A stretch of 64,000 nt of DNA, taken from positions 310,001 to 374,000 of the forward strand of contig MU839116.1 of the NCBI GenBank assembly GCA_030685235.1. The letters run 5' to 3'. The notes below the pieces were generated by a model. It saw nothing but the letters and a program-made list of their open reading frames with translations. It was not told where the DNA came from and ran no database searches. Of this stretch, positions 22,895 through 34,075 are shown piece by piece. The position numbers and the translations under genes are program-made. Within the stretch, counting starts at the first letter, position 1; each line of letters opens with the position of its first letter. The DNA is from Copromyces sp. CBS 386.78 (taxonomy: Eukaryota; Ascomycota; Sordariomycetes; Sordariales; Sordariaceae).

Positions 22895-23749
22895 ATGTCC
22901 GAGAGTCGGAACCCTCCCCCGCTTGGTAACTATACCCCAGGTACTGACGGTGCAGAGAAGCATTTCTGACCATTATTTACAGCCAGGCTCGCATCGCCAG
23001 CTACATCAGTCCCTGGTCAGAAGCAGCTCTACACAGAGTTTCTTCCTGAGCTAAATTACCTTACCGGCCTCTCCGATGTCGACAAATGGAAATACGACAT
23101 GCGGCTCTACCTGAACCATCACGGTCTGCTGGAGTTCATCGACGGCACACACGAGAACGGACAAGCGAACGTTGACGTCGAGACACCAGCCTCATGGCGG
23201 CGCAGACGCGCCCACGCCTACACCATTGTTCGGAGCAAAATTAACATTATGGTTTTCCCCATGTTGCTCACCGCTGGTCTGAGGGCATTCGAGGATGATT
23301 ATGACTTTGACCCCCAGGAGCTGTGGAACTACGTTGTTCACTACGTCCGCGTGCCCAGGCGCGAGGATTCACTGAAGGACAGGATGCTTCTCTTCTTGTT
23401 CCATGCCAATGCCGATTACGGATACGATATCTACGACGCTGCGGATTACCTTTATCTGCGCCGCAAACTCCGCGATCAGTACGGCATTCACGTTCATCCC
23501 AAGGTCATGAATGCGATGGGCGTAAAGGACGAGGAGATTTTCGAGGACGATATGGTGAGGGGCTATGATTGGAGCTCTGATGCTGATGTGTCGAAGGCAG
23601 CCAAATTCATTACCGAGCATCATCGGAACTTGAGTCTTCGCGTTTTTACTAACCACGAAGAGTTCATGGTTGATCCTGAGGACCCCGAATCCCGAATGTC
23701 ATCGGAATCCCCCTCGACTAGGTTGGCACGGGCGCGGAATCTCTTTTAG
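22895..23749 (+). CDS. P1: Gag-like (UBN2-like) family protein, longest member
   Basis: Exons 22895-22940 and 22983-23749 joined over a 42-base intron (GTACTG, TTCTGAC branch point, ACAG) give 270 residues. The domain starts at LPELNYLTGLSDVDKWKYDM and continues with RRRRAHAYTIVRSKI and FDPQELWNYVVHY, the three landmarks shared by all ten paralogues in this window. Unlike the others it extends by about 110 residues, including a second helical part (DSLKDRMLLFLFHAN, YLRRKLRDQYGI) in the place where copia Gag proteins carry the second half of the capsid. Only member on the plus strand. No protease, zinc knuckle or polymerase follows, so it is not a complete retroelement. Resemblance to UBN2/copia Gag is by pattern only. 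Function unknown. Confidence 0.7.
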
Positions 23750-24632
23750 GATGGTGGTCATCTGGTAGAGCCTCCGACTGGATTTTGTGTGCATCGCCAC
23801 GACACTACATCCGGCACGGAACGGCTGCGATTAACAAGTAAGAACGAGAGGGTGCGTAGATACTGAACAAGGTAGAGGATTGCTAGAAGTTTACTTGGTG
23901 GGACTAGATGGCACGGCGCTTTTCACACGAGCTTGATCATTAATGATGTCGGCTTTCGCAAGAAGATGAATGAAGTCAAGTCATGGCAGTTGCAAGATAT
24001 CGCGTTTTCAGTTTGGTGTTCACATCGGCAAAAATGATGGCTTGTGTGTGATGAGTCACTATCTCAGTCACGGCAGTTTTTGGAAGGAGTGCAATAGCGG
24101 ACTAGCAATAGTTATTAGTGGACCGTACGTGTTAGGATCCCAGTGATGTTATCGGCGGAGGTACTTGGCTGGCAGGAGACACTTAATGACAACACCATAT
24201 AAAACAATATTACACTATCATGAAGACAATCACATATTGCCCAGAACCTGTGAAGGATTTGACCAAAGTCACAACAGTTTCTAAATGCAATGACATTTTT
24301 TTGAGAGGAGTGTTCTTAGCTGGAAAGGTACCCTTACTCTCATGGCAGCGTGACCATAACAGCGCTAAATCCACTGCAGCCTGTGAACCTATGTAGCCCT
24401 AAATCTTGATCCTGTATCCAGTGCACTCATGACAACATCAGACAAGCAGCGTCTACCATTCATCTTCCTCCATTCCCACTTCCATGAACCTCCAGATGTA
24501 GCTACCTAGTTGCCGTATACTGCCGTACGAAGCGCATCCAGCTCCTATGCCGCTCGCTCGTAGAATGCAGTGTCAATCCCGCCAGCCGTGCCTCTGCTGC
24601 CTTTTGTTGTGCTGCAAAACCAGCCACGGCAG
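23750..24632. other. Intergenic between P1 and P2
   Basis: Convergent 3' ends of P1 and P2. No gene or repeat recognised. Confidence 0.5.
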
Positions 24633-25208
24633 TCACTCCATCTCATCATCCTCCACATCAATCGCCTGGCTAGGATGGATACCATTAGCCATATGACCGT
24701 TAACACCATTAACCATACGACCCTGTGCCTGCACCTGATCCTGGTGCTGCTCACGCCCGGGCTGCTGCGCCGGCACGCGCCCCTGCCTCTGCCTCAGCTC
24801 CTGGATGCGATTCCACAACAAATCGGTCCTAAAACCAAACGAATCGCGATCACCATCCCAGCCCGCCTCGACGAGTCTGGGCACGAGATTGCCGATTTTG
24901 GAGAAAAGGATCGAGTACGCGTGCATGTTGCGACGCATGTAGTTCCGCCGGTCAAAGTAGGTCGGGCGACTGGCTTCGTTGCCCTCGGCTTCGTGCCAGC
25001 GCAGGTCCCAGCGCGACTGCTCGTGGCCGGTCAGGAAATAGAAAATACCGTTGTAGCGCAGGTGGAAGTACAAGGCGTGTTGCCAGGCGTAGTAGTTGCT
25101 GAGGTCGGCGAGGAGGGGAGGGATGGGGAGGCGGGTGAGGGCGTCGTTGGGGGGGTCGTGGAGGTCGCAGGCGTAGGTTTCGTCTTGAGGTTGTACGTTT
25201 TGGGCCAT
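24633..25208 (-). CDS. P2: Gag-like family protein
   Basis: Single coding exon, 191 residues. The domain runs from LPIPPLLADLSNYYAWQHAL through RRNMHAYSILFSKI to FRTDLLWNRIQEL. The C-terminal 45 residues are glutamine-rich and low-complexity (QGRVPAQQPGREQHQDQVQA) with an acidic end DVEDDEME. A leader intron is predicted at 25361-25288 (GTAAGTCACG, GCTAAC branch point, CAAAG acceptor), the same arrangement as in P3, P4, P5, P8, P9 and P10. The ATG follows CACC. Function unknown; inferred to be a stand-alone Gag-derived protein. Confidence 0.7.
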   Translation of the reverse strand: MAQNVQPQDETYACDLHDPPNDALTRLPIPPLLADLSNYYAWQHALYFHLRYNGIFYFLTGHEQSRWDLRWHEAEGNEASRPTYFDRRNYMRRNMHAYSILFSKIGNLVPRLVEAGWDGDRDSFGFRTDLLWNRIQELRQRQGRVPAQQPGREQHQDQVQAQGRMVNGVNGHMANGIHPSQAIDVEDDEME

Positions 25209-25722
25209 GGTGGTGACTTTTATTAAGTGGCGATAGAGGAGGGGTGAGGGGTGGGGAGAGGGGAGATGAGAGATGGGAGACGGGGTACTTTGCGATGAAG
25301 TTAGCGGAGGAGAAGGAATGGAAGGTTAGGAGGGGGATGGGGGAATGGAAGCGTGACTTACGAGGATGAGAACGTCGCCAAGGATCAATGATGCTACGCG
25401 CTTTAGAGGGAAGTTGAGCTCAATTTCGCAAGCGACAATGCTTAGGGCTGGGTCTGAATGCGAATGGAAGTTGAGCTGAAGGTGAGAGGTTGAAAGTGTC
25501 CTTCTCACCGCGGAGGTAAAGCGCGACGGCAGAAAATTGGCTTGACCTTGTAGTGGTGAGGGAAGAGGAAAGACAAAGGGCAGACTCGGCCCCGGCTGCC
25601 TAGAAATACTGCCACGAGGGGGTCTGGTGCCGGTGAGAGAGAAGCCCGGTGAAGGGAACCACCCATGGCACGCACGGACTTCATCTTCCTACCTAATCGT
25701 CACTCTGGCAAGACCTTTAAGA

Positions 25723-26344
25723 CCTGTTCGGTTGCACGTTAGTACGTTCCCAGGTTAAGATTTTGTATGTAGGACGTACTAACGCACTACTGCGATTTTT
25801 CGTGTTCGGCTCAAAAACCTTATTTTTCATGCACACCCTGCAACCACCTGCAACCACCTGCACCTACCCCAAATCCTCGATCTGACCAATTAGAAGGCCA
25901 GAATCTTCGAAATCCTTAATTGTAGTTCTTAACGTACTACGTCTCAAAATCGAAACGTAGTACGTTAAAGACTACGGTTAAAAGCTCAACCGTCACCTAG
26001 TCCAGGCTTAACCCCCTATAAATATAGGGGATGGCCGTCGCACCAAAGACAATAGAGTAACGATAAGAAGGATGGCGACGATAAGAAGGATGGTGGTGAT
26101 GATAAAAGGGTGGTGATGATGAGAAGGATGGTAACGATAAGAAGGATGGTGGTGATGATGAAAAGGAGGAAGAAGGAGGAGGAAAGAAGAAAGGTAGAAA
26201 GGGGATGTTAAGCAGGCCTCTTTCCACCTTGCAGCCAAAGTCTTGGCCTACCTTAACGCTGCCTTAATGTTGCAGGAGTGCAGCTGCGGACCCTGCACGT
26301 TAACACGTTTATTTCCTAAAATCCCTAACGCGGACCCGAACACG
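25723..26344. mobile_element. MITE-like element, family C, copy 1
   Basis: Homologous along its length to 38063-38766. Imperfect terminal inverted repeats: CCTGTTCGGTTGCACGTTAG at the left and the complement of CTAACGCGGACCCGAACACG at the right. CTTTA occurs on both flanks (25715-25719 and 26346-26350), hinting at an 8-base target duplication as in hAT elements. Inside are a roughly 90-base block highly conserved between copies (about 25828-25918), the palindrome CCCCTATAAATATAGGGG at 26013-26030, and purine-rich AAGGATGGTGGTGATGA repeats. No transposase. Confidence 0.7.
26013..26030. repeat. Conserved palindrome in MITE family C
   Basis: CCCCTATAAATATAGGGG, eight-base arms around AA. It lies in a stretch of about 33 bases (26010-26042) that is identical in the second copy at 38360-38392 although flanking sequence has diverged. 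Confidence 0.85.
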
Positions 26345-26706
26345 TCTTTACAGCCTGGACCTAGGATTCGTCATTCATAGCCAGCTTACGTGAACGAGAA
26401 CCTCCACGATTCTACTGGGAGGTTGCTCTTTCTCTGTGCTGCTTTCTTTTCTCCTGGGGAATTCCCAAGGTACCCACACACGCCCTGTTCCTACACGCAC
26501 ACGCCCTTTGTTCCTTTCTTACCTCTAACCTCAAATGCCACAAACTTTTGGGGAATCCCTTTTAGCCTGCGAAGCTTGGGAGAACTCGTTGAAATAGCTC
26601 ATGGACGTGTCCGTTCTGGCAGTCACACAGTGCAGTGATAGAAGCCTTCATTTATTTTTTTATTTTTTTAGTGACAGAAACGCCTTGTGCTAAGCGATAG
26701 AAGAGG

Positions 26707-26749
26707 AGCTTCCCTTATATGCTGCACTACGGCCGGAACGAACAGGGCC
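26707..26749 (+). repeat. Dispersed transposon-end-like motif, copy 3
   Basis: GCTTCCCTTATATGCTGCAC followed by TACGGCCGGAACGAACAGGGCCC, the third and most diverged copy of the motif at 9043-9077 and 19689-19727. Confidence 0.5.
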
Positions 26750-27027
26750 CAAATGACACTTCCTAATCTTCTATTCCCTGCCAAAACTTTGCGTAGGCCT
26801 TCTTTCATTAGTTGCATTCACAGCGCCAACTTCTTTTACACAAAGGGAGGATTTCCATCAAGATATTTCACAATTGCGGAGTGCATCAATGGATCAAAGT
26901 CCTTTTGAGGTTCAAGAATTCGATCTTACTTTGAACATATAAGGTGACCCTATCAACGAATTAACCCCGAATCCTCCTTCCAATACGTGTTTTGTCCGTC
27001 TCCCAACGAGTTCAGGTAGCCCTCCCT

Positions 27028-27408
27028 TTAAAGTGCATGTGGGCAGACAGACTCGGCCTGGTACTTCACAATCAGCTCCATCAGGGAGCGAGGATCGAAC
27101 TGCTCAGCCGCCTGATACAGCTTCTTGCCAAACAGCTTGTGTGCCTTGAGAACAACTTTCTTGGCCGAAGCCCAGATGATGGCGTAGGCGAGCAGGCGGC
27201 GACGACGACTAATACTGGGGATGCCCGGAATGACGGCGGTCGTGGGCTCCTGAAGATAGTAGTCGAGCTCGTGGAACTCAAAATGGAACTTGATCGCGTG
27301 CTTCCATTCGCAGAGGTTGCTCAAGTCTTCGGCCAGCTCAGGAACAGGGAGGAGCTCGAGCGCCCTGGACGTGTCCAGGTTAGCGCCGGGACCCGTCTCC
27401 GTGCTCAT
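27028..27408 (-). CDS. P3: Gag-like family protein, minimal
   Basis: 126 residues from the ATG at 27408; an upstream in-frame ATG at 27471 lies at the predicted leader-intron acceptor and is not preferred. The domain fills almost the whole protein: LLPVPELAEDLSNLCEWKHA, RRRRLLAYAIIWASA and FDPRSLMELIVKY. Two tandem leader introns are predicted, 27539-27471 (GTAAGT) and 27682-27616 (GTAGGT with GACTAAC), produced by duplication of a segment of about 145 bases. Function unknown. Confidence 0.65.
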   Translation of the reverse strand: MSTETGPGANLDTSRALELLPVPELAEDLSNLCEWKHAIKFHFEFHELDYYLQEPTTAVIPGIPSISRRRRLLAYAIIWASAKKVVLKAHKLFGKKLYQAAEQFDPRSLMELIVKYQAESVCPHAL

Positions 27409-27470
27409 GTTCTCTATTCGTCTTGGTTGGAGTTGAGGTTTTGAGGAGGACTGAAATGTTCTTTGGCTCA

Positions 27471-27760
27471 CTTTACGTTCATGTCAGTTGACAGTTGAGA
27501 TGAATAAGACAAGGAGCAGGGCATGTAGAGGTAACTTACCAGAAGAGAGACTTGACAGGTCGGAACGGATGTGTAGGTATCTCCAGGCTGACGGGTGAAG
27601 AACAGCTTTGGTTCACTTTGAGTTCAAGTTAGTCAACGCCAGAGATCAGCAAACGAGGGCTGGAGCAAGGAATCATACCTACCCGAAGAGGGTCGTAACA
27701 AGCCAGAAGGGATGTTTATCTTCAAGCTGACGAGTAACGAACGGCTTGCGCGGCGGTTTG
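27471..27760 (-). repeat. Tandem duplication of the P3 leader exon-intron unit
   Basis: 27471-27615 and 27616-27760 align in direct orientation (shared CACTTT-GTTCA, CAGAAG/CCGAAGAG, ATCT-CAAGCTGACG-GT, GAACAGCTT/GAACGGCTT). Each copy carries its own intron donor, branch point and AAAG acceptor. Confidence 0.65.
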
Positions 27761-28357
27761 ATGGCGAGGGCTTCCAGGGATGTGAGGAATGAGGAAGGAT
27801 TTTGACGCGGTGACAAGTGAGAGTTGGTGGATTAGAAGAAATCTTTTTGGTGGGGGAACACAAACAAGGACGCGTATTGTATTTCCCGGCAGGCCGTGCG
27901 TTGGCGCCTAGAGGTGCCCACTGTACCTCATTGTTCTTGATAGACTCTTCCGTCCTATATTGCGTTCTAGGCAACAGTCACTTCCGTTTATCCTCCAGGG
28001 CAACCACCGGCGCCTCTGCAGGATTAACCCCGCTTCAGAAGCAATACCCAGGTATAGAAAGAATAGGTAGTTATTTGCAAGCACGTTAAAACGTGGGTCC
28101 ATAGAGGAAAAGTATAGGTGTGCTGAGGTTTCTATTCTTATTTCAGTGATTTGTGATGGGTGGAGGTACCACTACCAACGAATTGACCCTGAATCCTCTC
28201 TTACAGATCTCGTTCTGATTCCATCCTCCATCTACGAGGCTTCTGTGACATTTCCCTAAACCTCCATTTGCATAGCAGCAATGACAGCGAACTAGGACGC
28301 TAGAGATACTTGGTACCTTATAAGTGCTCCGAACACTGCATCACCAGACCCTTTAGA

Positions 28358-28410
28358 CTTCAAATCTAGGCTAGACGAAAAATGGAGGCCTCTGATTGAT
28401 CGGATTTGGG
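28358..28410. repeat. Fragment of MITE family A at the end of P4
   Basis: AAATCTAGGCTAGACGAAAA and the following GGCCTCTGATTGATCGGATT match 36021-36070 in the full element. It supplies the stop codon and last codons of P4. Confidence 0.7.
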
Positions 28411-28809
28411 TGCAAAAGCAGAAACTCCGTGGTCACGAAGAATATTCCAAAGCAGCTTCGGATCATGCTCAGAGTTCTTATGCACTTTATCTCTAAGTGC
28501 CGTATTGGAGTACGACGAGCCGTAGATAACTGCCTCGGCCGACTTCCAAATGAGGGAATACACAAACAAACGGCGATGGAAAATGTCGTCATATCTGTCC
28601 TTCCCCATGTGCACGAAATCATGGTCAATAGCGGGGCGGCCAGCGTGCTCCCCAATAAAAGCGAGAAGCTTGTGGTAGCGGAGAAAGAAGCGAACAGAGT
28701 GCCGCCACTCCTCGAAGTTGGCGAAATTATCCAGAAGTTTAACAATCGGAAGGAGCTTTGGAGCTAAAGTGGTATCAAGGACGCCGGGGAGTTCTATCGT
28801 TTCGGGCAT
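28366..28809 (-). CDS. P4: Gag-like family protein
   Basis: 147 residues, single coding exon. Domain landmarks: LLPIVKLLDNFANFEEWRHS, FHRRLFVYSLIWKSA and EHDPKLLWNILRDHG. A 47-base leader intron is predicted at 28861-28815 (GTGAGG, TACTAAC branch point, CCTAG), ending five bases before the ATG. The last roughly 20 codons (SDQSEASIFRLA and before) come from a fragment of the inverted-repeat element family A, so the present C-terminus was acquired by insertion. P6 is its closest, RIP-damaged relative. Function unknown. Confidence 0.7.
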   Translation of the reverse strand: MPETIELPGVLDTTLAPKLLPIVKLLDNFANFEEWRHSVRFFLRYHKLLAFIGEHAGRPAIDHDFVHMGKDRYDDIFHRRLFVYSLIWKSAEAVIYGSSYSNTALRDKVHKNSEHDPKLLWNILRDHGVSAFAPKSDQSEASIFRLA

Positions 28810-28869
28810 TTTGCCTAGGTGATTTACTTGGTTAGTAATGTTCAGTTTGTATGCTCCTCACCGAAAGAA

Positions 28870-29644
28870 CTAGACAAATGTGCAAGGCCACTCACACAAC
28901 CGAAAATTGCTTCAAGCTCCAGACTGTAGAGACCGCACGATGACGTTTTGGTGGCGAGAAATTGTAAAGAAGTTGTAGTAGACGACGAGTGAGCACAACC
29001 ATGGGGAAGGGGCCTAGTAGGAGTTCAGTGAGGAAAGAATAACTTTGAAGCGGGGAAGGAACTGACGAGGACTGGACATATTTATTAACCGGCCGTGCCT
29101 CCCGTCGTTGTTAACCGTGCAGGTGCCCATGCATTCACTTTCCTTCTCTTTACGGGCACTTCCATCCAAGCTTTGTCTACTTCTAGGCCAAGTACACTAG
29201 AGCGGTTTGCAGCCCGTTCTCCTCTAACCATTTCCATGCCTAAAGCTGTCAATTATCTCCTCAATTGTGCTTGATATCGTGGTTTGTGGTGCCAAAGCAC
29301 TTTGTTCACGGCACTGCACAAAGGAAAACAGGCATCAAGCTTGACATGATGGTTCACCTTTGCACTGGCTTCAGGTGGGTTTTGAGAGACAACAATGACA
29401 GTAGAGGTACGTGATAATCTTCAGTATCCTGGCCCAGCAAGTTGTCCGCTAATTTCTGCCCAAATCAGAGTACAGTGACAATTGGGGAAACTTCTGGGTA
29501 TGCCTATCTGTTTCAGAATCTTGTTGGAGAAGCTTTGTATTCAGCAGGCTGACTTAAAATCTATTACCAGCATTCTATAGCCCCATTATCCTTTATCTTC
29601 CATCCATTTAGTCCTGCAGACCGTGCCCTTTCCATTGTAGCAGC
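28870..29644. other. Intergenic between P4 and P5
   Basis: P4 promoter side. No open frame or repeat recognised. Confidence 0.5.
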
Positions 29645-30064
29645 TTATAACATCTGTCTGGCCCCCCTGATATAACGGCGTGGCAGTGGCACTATGCCTC
29701 CCACAATATCTCTATAGTCATGGAGAACCTCCCACAACACCTGCGGGTCATGTTCCCGGTTTCGAATCAGCTGATCCTTCAGATGTCTGTTTAGACCAGG
29801 AAGCACCGCTTTGGCAGAGTCCCAGATGAGGGCATACGCAAACAAGCGACGCCGGCGAAGTCGAACTACTTGGGCATAGTCCAGGGGAATATCTCAAGGA
29901 ATTCTGGGGATGGGGTCGATGTAACAGTCGAGCCGGTGGTAGTTGAGATGGAAGCTGACGGAGTGTTCCCAGTCTTCGAAATTACTGACGTCTTCCTTGA
30001 GCTCAACGATCGGGATGAGGTTGAGGGCCGGAGAGGTGTCTAGGTCGGCGGGGGTTTGGGCCAT
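29645..30064 (-). pseudogene. P5: Gag-like family member with an in-frame stop
   Basis: Starting at the ATG at 30064 the frame reads LNLIPIVELKEDVSNFEDWE and ...YIDPIPRIP, then meets TGA at 29894-29896 and continues in the same frame with RRRRLFAYALIWDSA and EHDPQVLWEVLHDY to a TAA at 29645. One base change separates it from a 139-residue protein. No GT-AG intron spans the stop. A 59-base leader intron is predicted at 30147-30089 (GTAAGT, GCTAAC, GAGAG), followed by TGAGC as in P3 and P9. It could be a recent null allele, a readthrough gene or a sequencing error. Confidence 0.75.
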
Positions 30065-30230
30065 GGTGCTTATGTTACTTTCTGCTCACTCTCCAATCAC
30101 GTTAGCAAGGTCTACAAATTCGTAACACAGAGAGTGTGCGCACTTACACGCTAGAGAATCCTGGGAGCTGTTCCTCTTTAAGTTGAAAAGATCTCAAAGG
30201 ATGGCGGCGCGGCTGGATGAGGTGATGAAG

Positions 30231-33200
30231 ATTATTTAAGAGAAACCCTAGGCGCACGCACCCTAAAACCTACTGGCACGTAGTGTGGGGAAATGTTAGC
30301 CGTTATGTAAATTCTTGTGTTTTAGTAGTAAAATTTATTGTTTTCAATGGTTATTACTATTTGAATTACCTAGTTATATGACCTAGATAATATTGTAATT
30401 AGACTACTCTAAATTATTTAAATCTTGTAATAAATTTATAGTATTTGGTATAATTTATTGTAAATTGATTGCTTTATTTACTTGCTATTCTATTATATCT
30501 TAGTTAAAATTACTTTTAATAGACGAAAGTTTAGATAATATTTCGATAGGTGTTCGCTATACCTCTTCCTCCCTCTTCCTTTCCTTTCGTACTCTTTTTA
30601 CCTAGTACTTTATTAGTTCGTTATCCTCCTCTTCGTTATTAGTTACTTCGATATAGCTTCGAGTTTTATTATAGGTATCTAATTGTTCGATATTGGAATT
30701 TAGTTCGTATTAGGAATAGTTTCGCCGCGTTAAAGTTCGTATAGGAGTTGTGTTTTTAAATTTGCCGCGGGGAGTTGTAGTTATAATTGTAGTTTTATTT
30801 TTATCCTTCCCCCCTTTATTAAGTAGAATAGTTTTATTATTAAATGGACTACTTTATTTGGGAGGACGACCTTTGTGTACCCCCTTAGTAGTTAGGCGAA
30901 GTTGTAGATATTTATTTATTACGTTCTATTATATAAATTAGTATAAGTAAGTTTGGGTTGGGGAGGAGGTAACTTTATACGATGTTGAATAAGATGTTAG
31001 AAGGGGTAATAATTTATTTTATTAATTAGTATTATATCGTTTGCTTAACGGGCCTCTTTTATTTTATGGGTATAAGGGAGTTTATATTAGGTACGAAAAC
31101 TCTTTAAATATAGTTTTAAATTGCTGCTAGGGTAATTAGTAGTAAGGAAGGTAGATTTTAGTTATTAATATTATTTATTTAGTAAATTTACCCCCTATGA
31201 GGTTAATTCCCTGGCGATAGTGCCTAATTAATTGTATTTAGATTTTATTTACGTTATATATACGCGAATTATTAATAAAACTATTATTTAATTGAAGAAT
31301 TTTTAACGAGTAACGATATATATGTTAACGGCCTTATATAAATTAATGAAATTATTGCGACCTAATACTTTATACGATTTTATAGAATTATTGTTAGATT
31401 TGTTAAGCGATATAATACGTTGCCCGTAGTTAAAATAGTATTATGTAATATAATTAGTTTATTTTGATTTGTAGGGTATAAGTTCGAGCTGGATTTATTT
31501 GACGATGGCCTTTTATAATTCTTTAAATTAACGATAGAGGATAGATTATGCCTTATTAAAGTCTGTTTTATTGTTGGAGTAAATTATATGCTACTATAGA
31601 TGAAAGAGTATAGTTTTGGTATTAGTTACCTTTTAGGGGATTAGACTTAGTTTTGCTTATATTTTAGAGGCCGTTTTTACCCTACGGTATATACGGTATA
31701 ATTGTTTAATATTATTTTAATTGTACTAATTGAGTACTTTTTTTTATAGTTAGGCTTTTACTTTATTGTTGCTATTAGAGTCCTTTCTATAGCGGTCTTT
31801 ATTACTAGACCTATCATTATTATTATTTTTATTATTAAATTGAGAATTTTCGTTATTATTTAGGCGTATAGGGATTTAATTGTTTTTAAAGTATTTAATT
31901 ACGTTATAGTTAATATATTAAATATAGTACTAGCGTTAAACGTTAAATAGAATACGGTTGATAGTAAATGTAAGTTAGGTATTATTATTAATAATAATTA
32001 TAGTCGGTAGGGGGAGTTCTAGCTCTTTTATAGTTTTTTCGAACGTTTCGATTAGTTATATAAATTCTTTTTTTCGTTTGTTGTTAACGACCGCTTAAAA
32101 TATTAGTATAGAAGTTTTTTTTGATATAAGTATTATACTTTATATAAATGGCGCGTAATAATAGTTGGTTTTATACGTTATATCGATAAGGAGGGTGTAT
32201 AGGAATTGTTTCTATATATTTCGCTGCGATTTAGTAATTTAGAGGGTGTGCCGTAGTATAGTACCTTCTTCCCCCTCGTTTTTGTCGCTATATTTATTAA
32301 ATTCTAGAATTTTAAATACTATTATTATATTTTAATTTAGCTATTTAATAAATATTTACGTATTTGTATAATTAGTTTTATTATGTTGTTATAGAAATTA
32401 ACGTTCGTTATCGAAGTTTTTGAAGGTAATAAATAGGTTAGGGTATTATTTCTTTACGTTAGTATAAATAGTTCGGATTATAAAATTACGCTATCGAAGT
32501 AAATTATAAATATAATTTAACTACTTTATATTCACCGCCCGTATATAATAGATAAAGTAATTATATAAGTATTCTAACGGTCTATAGCCTCGGTATGTAA
32601 GGTATATTGGCCGTACGGTCTAGTACTGTTCGTCTTTATAAAAAGTTTATATAACGATGCGAAAGGGATAGCGAGGTATTTATTTATATATTATAACGTA
32701 ATACTTTTTATATGGATTAGGGTTGTGTTTTAGGTGTGCGGTAAGGCTGGCGTAATTATATTAATAGATGTACTTTTAGTGTTTGCCTTTGTTAAAACCT
32801 TTTTTAAACGTATATAATTGTTGGGTAATAATATTAAATTAATAGCGGCGGTATATTTCGATTATAGCTTCGTATACTTTCGAGTAGTAAGGGATGGGCG
32901 CTATTTTGAAGAATTCGTTATTGGCTGGCACGGTCTATTCTTGGTCGCCGGGTTATAGGGGGGAGAGGGAGCGATGGCGGCGGCGCGATTCAGAGTTGTA
33001 TAAAGGCGAAGGCATTTAGTACAATTGTTAGCGATTGAATGCGATTAATATTAATTGATCTTTAAAATAACGTACGTTGGGTAAATTGAAGAGGTTATAT
33101 TGTATTGAGGGTGTAGTAGATTAAAGAGGTTGTATTATGTTAAGAGTGTAGTGCGACGGGTATGTGCAAATGTGCGAGTTTGAAAGTGCGAAAAAAATGA

Positions 33201-33362
33201 CCAAGTTAGTATAAATATTACGTATTATTTTAAAAACGAAATTTAGCGGGTAAAAACGGGGTTTACGATGTCAAGTGTCATCCAGCTGCAAAGCCCACTT
33301 TCTAGTAGGGACTACGTGCCAGTAGGTTTAGGAGTGCGTACGCCTAGGGTTTTTATTTAAGT
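30231..33362. mobile_element. AT-rich RIP-degraded element with about 50-base inverted ends
   Basis: The left end 30231-30285 (ATTATTTAAGAGAAACCCTA, GGCGCACGCACC, AACCTACTGGCACGTAGTG) is repeated in inverted orientation at 33310-33362 with a few changes. Everything between is strongly AT-rich and TpA-rich, unlike the flanks, and full of stops in all frames. I recognise no transposase. A small GC-richer patch at 32930-33000 stands out. Alternatively the two ends could be inverted copies of a promoter segment. Confidence 0.6.
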
Positions 33363-33699
33363 AGTGAAAGATGAAGGGACTATAAAGAGGTAAAAGATGG
33401 GATAGGGATGCGTTTGTAGTGGGGGAGGAGATAAATAATGAACTTTTTTACGTAACACGTTCATTGCAAGTTGGTGCGTAAGATAAGTAAGGTATATATG
33501 TCTTTCAAGGTACCTAGGTACCAATCAATGTGGAATTCCTTCCACCTCCAACTATTAGTTTCCGCTACTACTTTATACTCAACGAAGTATAAAGTAAGTA
33601 CAATAGCAACCTCGGGAACGTCTTTGACCTTTAATTATTATAATCCAATCGTTCTAATCCTATATTCCGTTTCTCTACCTAGGGTAAAGTCTGAACGGG

Positions 33700-34075
33700 T
33701 CCTAGTTTTGGATAGCATCTTTATTGGCATAAAGAGTGTCCAACAGCTGCTTCGGATCATGTTGGCGGTTCTAAAATAGCTAGTTTTTCAAATTGTTGTC
33801 CATCACTACTAGGCAGTCAATCGCCGACTTCCAAATCAGAGAATAGACAAATAAGCGGCGATGGAGTATCTCGTCGGGAGTAAAGCGTAGATCCTCCTTA
33901 GTATCGCCTCCCTCAATACAAGTGAGAAGCCCGTAATAGCGAAGATAGAACCGAATAGAATACTCCCATTCATCGAAGTTGTAGAAGTACTCGTCGAGCT
34001 CAACAATAGGAATAAACTTAAGAGCCAAAGAGGGCACTAGGGTAGCAGGGAGCTAGAGCCCTTCGACACTACGAC
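33700..34075 (-). pseudogene. P6: RIP-damaged Gag-like family member
   Basis: Closest to P4. Readable pieces include LKFIPIVELDEYFYNFDEWE, ILHRRLFVYSLIWKSA and, after TAG codons, NRQHDPKQLLDTLY. Several stops are TAG where P4-like proteins would have glutamine, as RIP produces, and the start codon is missing. Confidence 0.75.

Larger units (their letters stand above)
25209..27027. other. Intergenic between P2 and P3, mostly repeats
   Basis: Holds the leader intron of P2, a 622-base inverted-repeat element (25723-26344) and a copy of the dispersed end motif (26707-26749). No further gene recognised. Confidence 0.5.
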
